Source: Amborella trichopoda (lineage: Eukaryota; Streptophyta; Magnoliopsida; Amborellales; Amborellaceae). From it: a stretch of 64,000 nt of DNA. Every line of letters starts with the position of its first letter. Within the stretch, counting starts at the first letter, position 1. Under the pieces are notes generated by a model. That model searched no databases. It had not been told where the DNA came from and saw only the letters and a list, made by a program, of their open reading frames with translations. The position numbers were made by a program, and so were the translations under genes. The stretch lies in assembly GCF_000471905.2 (NCBI RefSeq), contig NW_006500178.1:4041024-4105023 (forward strand). The letters are read 5' to 3'. Below are positions 11,901-23,900 of this stretch, one piece after another.

Positions 11901-14900
11901 AGATTATAAATAAACATAAAAAGCCTTTATCTCCAATAGATGAAGAACCAGAATCTTCTAGCACAATACAAAACGGTAATTATGTTAATCTACTTAATAA
12001 AGTTGTTACTCAAAAATGGTTCGCATTAGTAAAAATAATAGTCCATAAGGAATACAGCTTCCAGACTCTAGCATTAATAGATTCAGGAGCTGACTTAAAC
12101 TGTATAAATGAAGGACTTGTTCCTACAAAATATTTTAGTAAAACAACTCAAATATTGAATACAGCAGATGGTAGTAGGATGGTCATAAATTCTAACTAAC
12201 TGTTCTGTATTTGAAATTTTTTTTTTCAAAATTCCCCTTAGTCTTATCTCTGAAGCATCACATTCAATTATTTTGAAAGCATTACGATTTGAGAGCATGA
12301 GACAAGGTAATTCTTTGGCTTTTATTTTTATTTTTCTTCAGCCGAAGTATGTTCATCCGTCCATTAGGGCGGATTCTTTTTGAGAATAATAGTACCAAAC
12401 AAAGGAAAAGGGAAAATGGACATAGTCCTAGTACCAGGCAAGACCCTGATAACCTCTCCAATAACCCCAAATCAATTAGTTAGAAAACAGGCACAAGAAA
12501 TAATATTCTCGCCTGAGCCAATACCAATAACTAATACCTCAGGTGGAGAAAAAACCAGGTTTTTGGAAACCTCTTTCATATCTGCTATAGTAATAGAAGA
12601 TATTCATAGAGATAAAGATCCATATGAAATAGCAAATATCTCTTTAAATAAACATCTACACCCTTCCAATAATGATAAAACCCGAGAATGGTATGAAGCC
12701 ATCCTCCTGGAAACTGGGTCTATAACATTGGTCCATTTCTATAGAAAAAATACTAATATAATAGCATACTCCAAATTCCAGATACGGAAGATAATATCAT
12801 ATAAGGAATGGGGTATTGATCCAATAAAGCTCAGAAGGTTGCAAACAGAGGAATTCAAAAATAAATATTTTAGATATGCTGAATATGTCGAGGCATGGCA
12901 TAAAGTCTTTGCCTTCCAAAAATAATAATAATTCCCATACATGGTTTATTCAAATAAAAATAGCAATAATAGAAGACTTTCCCAATTGGTTCAAAAACCG
13001 GTTCCAATTATGGGGATCAGGAACCGAAATATTACCACCGAATATTCAAGCCTCACAAAGGAAATTCATTGAATACAACAATAATGATACAAGAATAGAT
13101 CTACATACGTACTTTATGGCATTATATCAAATACAATGGATCATGAAATGGTCCTACCAAATATCGGATAACTATACATATAATTGGGAATACATCCCAG
13201 AGTTAAGGAGACAAGTATATATAAAATGGTGGGATGTATATGAAAATAAGGCCCTTGATCCAAAAAATATAAAAATGAAGAAGGTGCCAATCTCACCGCC
13301 TGAAACAGGAATCAATATGACAGACTATATAAATAAAATGCGCCAGCAGAATCCTATAGCCACCAAAGAAGAATTAAAAAAGAAGTTGCTGCAAATTTTT
13401 GATGAAGAGGAGGAAGCGATGTCTACATCTACCCAAAATGAAGAAGACTATGCCCAAGAAAATGAAGATATCGAATTCAGGCTTTCACAAAGCTGAATCG
13501 AGCCAGCTGAATCGAGCCAGACCAAGGACGGGGCGACTGCAAACTACCAGCACACGTGTCCCAACAAAAGACAAAATTGCCGACAACTTTTGTCACTTCA
13601 ACTCCACTGTTCATGCTTTCCATCACATCACCGACAACTTTTGTCTCTTCACCTTCCCCTTTTACTATCCACCGACACCTTTTGTCACCTCACCTTTTTC
13701 CGATGCCCTTTCAGTCTTATCAGTTGTCACCTCACCTTTTTCTGATGCCCTTTTCGTCTTATCAATCAGCGGACTCCAAAATAAAATATAGTGTCCGCCA
13801 TCTATAAAAAGAGGGGGGGGGAAGCTCATATGGACACCGGGTGTTTAGGAAGTGTTCTCTCTCAGTTCTCCCAGTCTCCTCTGCCTGCAAGCCCTGCAGC
13901 CCACTTCTTCTACCTCTGCAGGCCATCTATGCAGAAATATCTCTGCTACCTCTCTGTTGTCACTCTACTACCTCTCTCTTGTCACTCTGCTACCTCTCTG
14001 TTGTCACTCTACTACCTCTCTCTTGTCACTCTGCTACTCTTACTGTTACCCTGTCTTAATACTGCTGTAATTATTATCTCTGCAAACTTTACTATTACCA
14101 TTTACTGTATATCGAGTGGTGTATCTTGCCAACCTGATTTTATAAAAAGTGTTTGTGAGAAAGATTTATGTGTGATTGTAACTGGGACTCTCTACCAAGC
14201 TACTGCCCAGACGAGTGGAAACTGTTTTCTAGCTTTTGCAAGTGCCATGTGTGAGTTTTTCTGTTTACCTAATTATGCAAGTTAAAATAGTACTTTGTTT
14301 GAAAGTTAGAAATGCTACATATGTTAATTGGCATGTGATTGATATTTCTCCATTATTGTGTGTTACCTGCCTAATAGTACTTCTCCTTTTAAGATTTGTA
14401 TACCTTTAAAATCTATCTTAGCATAGAACGTAAATATTTTTATGATCTTGGTCCGTTATGGTATCAGAGCCAAAGAGTTTACAGTGGTGAACTGTAGCTC
14501 TAAGTAGTGTTCTAAAGGTTAGAAACTTAATAAAATTTACCATAAAGATAATAAGGAAGTGAAACTAAAAGTCGTCGTGACCCGCACTACCGAAAAGGCC
14601 AGGAAGAGCTGCGAAAAAACTATTTCTGATTGACTCAGTATTCACCCGTTATCTTAAATGGCAATTTTTATTAGGACTCTATCCAATAGAACAGCTTCCT
14701 CGTCCAATAGTACACTTCGAGTAAAAAATAAAGAAGGAATAACCATAAATAATATAGAAAAACAGATACAAAATTGGAATATTCCAAAGGTTCCCATAAC
14801 TGATATTTATAAAAAATGAACATTCGAATTTAAGTCTAGTTTGGCTATCAAAACAGTAGAACAGAGTATATCAATTACTAATGAGCAAGAAAGTTTCGAA

Positions 14901-17900
14901 CTACTCTCTAATAGAATGATTCAAAATCATAAATCTAAAGAATATCGATATCTGCATATAGGTCTTATTCAAATAGCCATAAAACCCCTAATTAGGTTGG
15001 GATTAAATAATTTTGTGCTGCTATGCCTAAGGGATGAGCGTCATAACAAATTCTCTGACTCCCTTCTAGGAATAATAGAATCTAGTTTTTGTAATGGCCC
15101 CATATACTTTAACTATTTCCCAAACTTTTCAGTCTCCTTAGCAGACCCTAATCTTTTAAAAGTCCTCACCTTGAATATAAAAACTCAGGGATTTGATATG
15201 AATCCAGGGTCTCAAAATATTGCACTAGTACACCGAATATGTTACAAAGTGATGAACACTCTATGTCCGAATGCTCTTCAAATGGACACCAAAGGACAAA
15301 CCGTGTTCTTCCAAACTAATATGGAAAAATCCAATACTGTCATACCAAAATCTATAAGCTAGTCTCAGATAATCCTTCCAGAAAGTTGGTCTTTACATTG
15401 TGAAAACCAACAGTCCAGAATCCCAATTAGTAGAGACCCAGACCAAATAATTGAGCATCCTGATGGGGATATAGAAATACAATTTAATTCAAATAGACGC
15501 ACTAGAATAAATCTATCAGAAGACTCCCTACAAATACCTTCTAGACACTCTATACCCTCAAGGCACTCTACCTCTTCTATATCACAGAGGCCGGTATTGG
15601 ATGGATTATCAAGGACAAATAGTAATATCCAAAGGCCAATATACAGGGTATATGAACTTAGTTCTCTTGATAATGAACCTACACCTTTTGATCCAGATTT
15701 CAATATTCTTACCCTTCATAAGGAGGAAAAGTTCAGAATAGACAAAGAAGGATTCAAAAATAACTTCTTGTCTGAAGAAAATAGAGAAATACGAGAATGG
15801 TATCTAGCTGAATTTCCTCAAGAATTATTATGCATTCCATAAAAGATTCAATAAGTTTGTAAAAAAGAATAAACAAAATATAGGTTTCTTTGATTGGTTG
15901 AAGAATACTCTAAAAGAAAAAGATATACCAGTCCCAGATTTTAGTCTTAATACTAAAGAAAATCAGTATCAAACCTTTTATACCAGTGAAGGAGAAGAAA
16001 TACAAAGTATTCATCCTCCTTAAAAAAGCCTCCAGCTAAAAGGAACACTAAAAGAAAAGCCTGAAACAAAGGCTTCAACTTATAAAATCATTCCAAAAGA
16101 GACAGAACATCATACTCATAAGATAGATGCTATACCCCATATCATTGACCAAAATAATTGTACCAATCTCTATCTACAAACTATTGGAAAACAAACAACG
16201 AGAATAGAAAATATGATTGGAAAACCCCAAAGTATACCTAAAGAAAAAGCAAAGGCTTTATTGTTCAAACCTCCTCCAGAACTTTCTAAAGAACAATTCA
16301 GTCTACAAGGAATAAGAAAGAAGGAAGACAATAACGGGCTGATTGATGAATTGGTTAAAAAGCTAGCAAAGCTCAGCATAAAAGGAAAAGGAATAAGTAT
16401 TGAGCAAGAAGCCATGGTACTTCAAGAAGAAACCCTATCTAATAGCGAGATACAACAAATAGAAGAAGCTTTTAAAACAGAAGATCTGGAAATAAATAGA
16501 ATAGACTACGGAAGAAAAATAAGACCAACTTCTCAAACTAGGATGTATTACCCAAGGCCTATTCCTTTAGATATTCAGTTTGAAGAAGATTTGATCACTA
16601 GGACCATATCATATTCAGGAAGAACAATTGTCAGTTGGAATATCGATGGAGAGTCAGAAAATCAAATACTCGATGCAGTGAAACATATAACTATGTACGC
16701 AATCACGTGCAAAATAAGTGAGAATCATGACCAAGAAATAGCTAAAGCCATTATTTGCGATTTTACTGGATGGCTAAGAGGATAGTGGGATTTCCATATA
16801 GAAGAAAATACAAAGAAAGAAATACTGGCTGCTACGAGGCAATGGGTTGTGAAAAATGAATATGGTCAGGACTTAGTTAATAGTGAAAGTGATGCAGTCA
16901 ATACCTTGATATATACTATCACTCTCCATTTTGTGTGAAGTACTGCATTACTTGATGCTAGATCTGAAGACCTCCTTTCTAACCTTAGATGCCCAACTTT
17001 GTCTCATTATAAGTGGTATAAAGATGTATTCTTCTCTAGGCTCCGTTCCAGAGAAGACAATAATCGGATCACTGGAAAGAAAAATTCATAGCCGGTTTAC
17101 CCCATCTCTTCGCTGAGAAGGTCAAAACGAGATTAAAGAATAACCATGGAGGAATAATCTCATACTCTTTATATACACTAGGAGAGCTGTCAGCAGAAAT
17201 ATGTGCAGAAGGGCTTACTCTCTGTAACGATCTAAAGTTAAAAAGGTAGCTGGAAAAACAAAACATGACAGACAGAAAAGACTTAGGGGATTTCTGTGAA
17301 CAATTTGGGTACAATACTCTCCTTATGTTTAAAGAATCTGACAAAAGAAAATATAGGAATAAAAGGTATAAGCCATATACCAATAAAGCTTCTACTACGG
17401 AAAAATTTCTAAAAAATTCTCTTCCAAAAATAGTTTCAAGAAATCCAGAGCAAAAAGAAAAATACCTGTTTGCTACAATTGTGGCAAGGTTAGGCATTAC
17501 AAAAATAAATGTAGGATAAAAAAGAAAATAGAAGCTATACAATTAGAAGATAATATCATAAGCCAATTGTTTCAGATACTACAAATAGAGGAAGAATCTT
17601 CTGATAGTTCGTCTCCTTCTGATATAGAACATTTGGTTGGGGAAATAGAGAATGAGGATTTAGTTTTTAGCAGTTCGAATTCAGAAGACAAAAATACTAA
17701 CTACTTTTGTAATACACTCTCTAAGGAAGAAAATCTAATTATCGATATAATAGATAAAATAACTGACCCTGAAGCTAAACGAGAAGCCTTAGTCCAGTAT
17801 ATCCATATGGCCAAAACAAATAAAAAACCCTCTCCTCTTGTTCCAAATCGAGAAGATTATAGCTTTGCTAAAATTCTTAGGAAAGTTGAAGATAAGAATA

Positions 17901-20900
17901 TTACTCAAAAGGAACCATCTATATCTGAATTAAGGCAGGAAATCAATGAAGTAAAAAATGAATTAAAAACCCTAAGGAATAGGGTACAAATTCTAGAATT
18001 AGCCTCTGACCCTAAAGAAGATAGCCCTGCCAATACAGCTGAAGAGCTAAAATTTGATGAGATTATAAATAAATATAAAAAGCCTTTATCTCCAATAGAT
18101 GAAGAACCAGAATCTTCTAGCACAATACAAAATGGTAATTATGTTAATCTACTTAATAAAGTTGTTACTGTGGTTCACATTAGTAAAAATAATAGTCCAT
18201 AAGGAATACAGCTTCCAGACTCTAGCATTAGTAGATTCAGGAGCTGACATAAACTGTATAAATGAAGGACTTGTTCCTACAAAATATTTTAGTAAAACAA
18301 CTCAAATGTTGAATACAGCAGATGGTAGTGGGATGGTCATAAATTATAAACTTTCAGATACTGCAGTTTGCAATAATGGTAATTGCTTTGAATTTCCTTT
18401 TATCATGGTAAAAGGATTAAGCCAGTCCGTAATACTTGGGACACCATTCTTGAACATGTTATATCCTATAAAACAAGATAGTTCAGGAATCGAAGCCAAT
18501 ATAGAAGGTCATAATGTAAAATTTGACTTCATTGAAAAACCCAAAATCAGAGAAGTGAATATTATTAAAAAAACAATTTCTAATAAAGAAAAGTTCTTGT
18601 ACCACCTCAAAGAGGAGCTAAAATATAAAATAGTTGAGGATAAGCTCTAACCCCTGAAAATAAAAATATAATTGAAAATATTAAAAACAATATAGAAAGA
18701 GATGTCTGTGCTGATTTGCCGAATGCCTTATGGAATAAAAAAAAGCATATTGTAACTTTGCCATATGAGAATGATTTTGATGAAAGAAAAATACCTACTA
18801 AAGCCAAACCCATACAAATGAACCCTTGGCTCCTAGAAATTTGCAAAAAAGAAATTGATAACTTATTGCAGAAAAAGCTTATCAAGAAAAGTTCTTCTCC
18901 CTGGAGCTGTTCAGCATTCTATGTGGAAAAGGCTTCTGAGAAAGAAAGAGGGGTTCCTCGCTTGGTAATAAATTATAAACCTCTCAATAAAGTTCTGCGA
19001 TGGATAAGGTATCCTATTCCAAATAAAAGGGATTTACTAGATAGACTTGTAAATGCTTGCATCTTTTCCAAATTTGACTTAAAGTTTGGGTACTGGTAGA
19101 TCCAGATTGCTGAGAATGATAAATATAAAACTGCCTTCAATGTCCCTTTTGGACAATATGAGTGGAATGTGATGCCTTTGGGCTAAAAAAGGCTCCCTCA
19201 GAGTGTCAAAATATTATGAATGATATTTTCAATCCTTATATAAAATTTATGATCGTTTATATTGATGATGTCTTAATATTCTCTGAAAGCGTTGAGCAGC
19301 ATTTTAAACATTTAAATGTCTTTCTTAAAGCAATAAAAGCTGCAGGACTGGTAGTTTCAGCTAAAAAAATTAGTTTGTGTAAAACAAAAATACAATTTTT
19401 AGGACAATATCTTTCAAGGAAGCATAATACCAATAGATAGGGCAATTGAATCTGTTGATAAATTCCAAGATATTATCTTAGACAAAACTGAACTTCAACA
19501 ATTTTTGGGATGCCTTAACTACATTGCCGATTTTTATAAAGATCTAGCTATTGATGCTAAACCCTTATTTCAAGGATTAAAAAAGAATCCGCCCAAATGG
19601 ACGGATGAACAAACTTCAGCTGTAAGAAAAATAAAAATGAAAGCCAAAGAATTACCTTGTCTCACGCTCTCAAATCCTAATGCTTTTAAAATAATTGAAT
19701 GTGATGCTTCAGAGATAGGACTAGGGGGAATATTGAATCAAAAAATTTCAAATACAGAACAGTTAGTTAGATTTACTTCTCGAGCCTGGAATCAAACACA
19801 GCAAAATTACTCTACAGTTAAAAAAGAACTTTTGTCTATTGTCCACTGTGTCACAAAATTCCAAAACGACTTGCTCAACCAAAAATTTCTCATACGAACT
19901 GATTGCAAAGCCGCTCAAGATACTCTCCATAAAGATGTTAAGAACCTTGTTTCCAAACAAATTTTTGCCAAATGGCAAGGAATCTTATCCATATATATAT
20001 ATATATATATATACACATTACTTAAAGGAAAAGGTTTGTATAAGGTTGCAACCTTTAACTGTAAAATTAAGGTGCACCTCAAAAATCCATCATAAAAGTT
20101 GTTTGATGATGGAAAACTCATCTCAACGTCGACACGCACGATTATAAAAAGAAAAAACGATTTCGAATATTAAAAATATTGTACCTTGCAACACATTATC
20201 TGGACCATCCATTTTCAATAATTTCATTTGTTTATAGATCTACTTGATTTGAACCATTTTTAGAGTTTAAAATGGTTTAATTAGAGATGCAAATAGATTC
20301 TCATGCCATCCTAAGAATATTTTCTAGCAAAATTACATTTATGATTAAAATTTAGAGGTGCATATTAATTTGATTTAAGGTTACAACCAAGGTTTAAAAA
20401 ACTGAATCAGCAATCTAGATCGTCCATCCCAAAAACCGTGTCAGATCGGAGAATCAGCCGAATCGGCAAGTTTTGTCCCAAAACATTTTCAAAAAGCCAC
20501 TATAAATCTCTAAAAATAGCGTTCTTTTAGTTTCTAAAAGAAATTAGGAGTGCTGCATTATGTACTTTTATTACTTTGTAAAAATAGGTGAATATTGAGA
20601 CGTTGTTTTCCTATATGGATGTCTGCATAATTAATAATATAATACAATATTATATTATTGTATCAAAATAACTTAAAAATATTAGAAAACATTTCCATAT
20701 TATAAGACTAAAAGAAATAATTTCCCATATAAACTGAAATTAGTATCACATCAACGTATCAAACATTCATTAATTCACTTTACTCATCCAAATTTATCAC
20801 AACCTAACTAACTATATTATTATATACTGAAATTGAAATTGATGATTTATATTTTATAATTATTTTACTATACAAATAACAACAAATCTAAAATGTCTTA

Positions 20901-23900
20901 TAATATCATCTAAGTTAAGAAAATCTTATTTACAACTATAAGAAAAATAAATTATAAAAAAAGATCAATAAATATAATTAATCTAAAAAAAAAATGTTTT
21001 TATAGACCATTTCATTTGATGGACATCCTTCTATAAGAGAGAGAGAGATAGATGTTATTTATAGACCTTGCGCTATTTATAGACATTTGCGCTACTTATG
21101 GAAACATGCTTTATAAACAATTCACTTTATACTATAAATGTCCCTAATAAGCGAGAGAGAGAGAGAGAGAGAGTCGAAGATACATTAGATGTACCTTACA
21201 TCAGATAGAGATAGAGAAGGCTCAAATATCCCACATCAAAGAATTGTGGGACAAAATGATTTTATAAAAGGTTGAAACCCCACATGTCAACCAAAGCTCT
21301 CATACATGATGTACGCTTGCTCAAGCATGAGGTAAGTGTGCATGTGAGTGCAGTTGGTGGGGACTGCGAGTTTAAAGTTAGCTGAGCCACCACAGAAAAC
21401 GTTGGTGTTGACAGTGGAAAAGCAATAAAATATGTTGCAGCCGCCCACTTTTCAAAAAAGTTTTAAAACATTTCACAACCCAAAAAAAATTCAAAACAAG
21501 TTGATGATGTCATAACTGGTTCAATGACACCAAAACCGGTTCACTGACCAGTTCTATCAGAGAGCCGGTACAAACCGTGTAGAACCAGCCGGATCCCCGT
21601 TTCTTAACAAGTCCAAGACGGCTCCACCAATACCCAATCCAGATCGAGCAAATTCGGATCAGATTGGCATTTGTTTTTTAACATTGGTTGCAACTCTATG
21701 CAAACCACACCCTTGCAAACCACACCCTTATTTCAATGCAATAAATATATATTTAAAATCAGTTAGAATTCGGGTCGGGTCCAAGTCGGGTTCACATGGA
21801 CCCGTACCTGAAGAGGTCCACCAGCGGACCCAACCCACCAGGTCCAAATTATGGACCCATACCCAGACCCAAGTCAAGTCTACCCAACGAGTATCGGATC
21901 TCGGTTGCCAACCCTAAATGGCCCTTGGGCATGGGCACCTTCCGTCATTCTCTGTACACCGCCTACGCCCAACCCCAAACCCTTCCCCCCCCCCCCCCCA
22001 AAACAAAAAAACAAAAACCCACAAAAAAAAGAAAAAAAAGCCTTTGTGAATGTTTTAAAGAGGAGAAATTTTTGAAAAACGAGATCGAGAGTTTTTTTTT
22101 GAAGATTAAGAAAAATTTTAGCACTTCAAATTCTTGTAAAATCAAATAGTATAGAAAGCGAGTGCTTGTGAGACTCAAAGAGGTGGCAAAAGAGATATGT
22201 TTCACCAACCAAAGCTCATTGATTGTAGCCAACTTTGATAGGATTCGTACGGTTAACGTATTTCAATTTTGGGTGTAGGGTGTGATGATATTGTTCAATA
22301 TTAGGTTTGGATTTGTCCCTTTTCAAGATCAGTTTTTGGCTGTGTTTTTCTTTTCGAGCTTGGATTTGTTGCACCTTTTCAAGATTGGGTTTGGGTTTAA
22401 GTTTAGGGATTTCTACAAAGAGACTATTTATCTTTTGTACATAGAGGTCACAATTATTCCCACTCATTAGATGTCAAATTGGATGGCTTGGGGTGAGTCA
22501 TGAAGTCCGAGATTTTCCTTTTTGGAACTTTGTGTCTATTCAATGACACTCTTACAACAACCAATTTTGACATTTAAATGACAAGAATGATTGTGACCAC
22601 CATATACAAAAAATAAATGGTCTCTTTGTAGACAATCTCTTAAGTTTATTGACATTAACATCTGGTTTAGTTTTTCTAGTTTTTTGTTTTTTATGCCTTT
22701 TCTCAATATTTGGCTTGGGTTTAGTAGCTTTTTTCAATATTTGGGTCTTTCATTTGTGTTTTTTTTCCCTTTATTTTGGTTTTGTACATCTTTTTAGTAT
22801 GGGTTTGGGCTTTTTTTTTTTTCTTTAATATTAACTTGGGATCTGTTAAGAATGGAACCCAAGACATCACGTTGTGGCATGTAATTTTTAAGTTTATTTT
22901 CTAACATTGGGTTACTTTATTCAAGATTGGAGTTTGATTTGTCATGTTAGACTTGTAGTATACGTAGTCAAGATTGGGTTCTTGTGATTTGGTGAACTTT
23001 TCAGGTATGGGTGTTTACTTCACTCCGCTTGTTGAGTAAGTGACAACATCAACTTTCACTTCAAATAAATAAGGTGATTTGGGCTGGAAATGTGCTACTT
23101 TGCCAACAAAAATGATGGGAATACGGTGGAATGCAAGTTTTGTAATCCCAAATATAATGCCAGCATATATAGAATAAAGAAATATTTGATCGACATTAGA
23201 GGGGATGCGACCTTTCCCATGCACCAAGATGTGCATGATGTTAGGAGAGAGATGCTGGCCAATTTCGACGAGAAGAGAAGGGAGGGGAAGAGGGGGGGCA
23301 GCACAAAAGACAAAAGAAGAACAGAAGAAACATGTGAATGGCTAAGAGATGAGGATGTTGAGATGGATGAGGGGCAAGACAAGGAAGGATAGAATTTGGA
23401 ATAAATACACTGGAGGGAACTTAGGGGTAGCTCCAATAGGCGATGAGACAAGAGAAAGTAGACTTAGGTAGTCCGATCATGTGCAGCATCAACCTAGAAC
23501 ACTACTGGTTAGTGGTGATTTAGCTCAAGTGAAAAGATCCAAAAGGGCAAGGGGAAGCCCCTTAAGATATTGATGGAAGGAGTGAGAAACAATATGGTGA
23601 CTTATGGTATGATTGAAGGTATGGCCCTTGATAAAGCGGAATGGCAGAACAGGATTCGTATACCCTACCCCAAATAGTTGGGATTAGGCTTGGATAATGA
23701 TGATGATGCATTGATATTTTTGGAGAAGAAGATGATGAATATTACTTTTAAAAAAAAAATATTAACAATAAATTCTCATTAATAAAAGGAGGCAACCTCC
23801 AAATTACAAATACAAAGAGGAAGAAATAGATACAAAATCACTACTTCCAAGAAAGACCGGCCAACTCTCTTGAAAAAAAACCAAACTCTGAACTTCGATG

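Larger units (their letters stand above)
9484..19990 (+). mobile_element. Endogenous pararetrovirus block (Caulimoviridae, florendovirus-like), rearranged
   Basis: It carries hallmarks of a plant pararetrovirus: a 30K-type movement protein, a coat region with a CCHC knuckle, a DSGA protease, RT with YIDD, RNase H, a TATA promoter and a primer site complementary to the 3' end of initiator Met-tRNA. Order: protease-RT start, coat-protease, inverted RT/RNase H piece, then ORF2, promoter, leader, ORF1 (movement, coat, protease, RT, RNase H). A separate ORF2 beside an ORF1 polyprotein is the florendovirus layout. Petuvirus-like is the alternative. There is no integrase and no LTR. Both edges lie in TA repeats. 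All polyproteins are broken by stops and frameshifts. It lies antisense to GMII. Confidence 0.85.

Noticed and set aside
13946..14033. CRISPR-like array
   Set aside because: Units abut without spacers, and this is plant nuclear DNA; it is a simple tandem repeat.
13791..14285. Leader ORF of 164 codons
   Set aside because: It overlaps the 22-bp repeats and viral leader and has no conserved motif; leader ORFs of this kind are common by chance.
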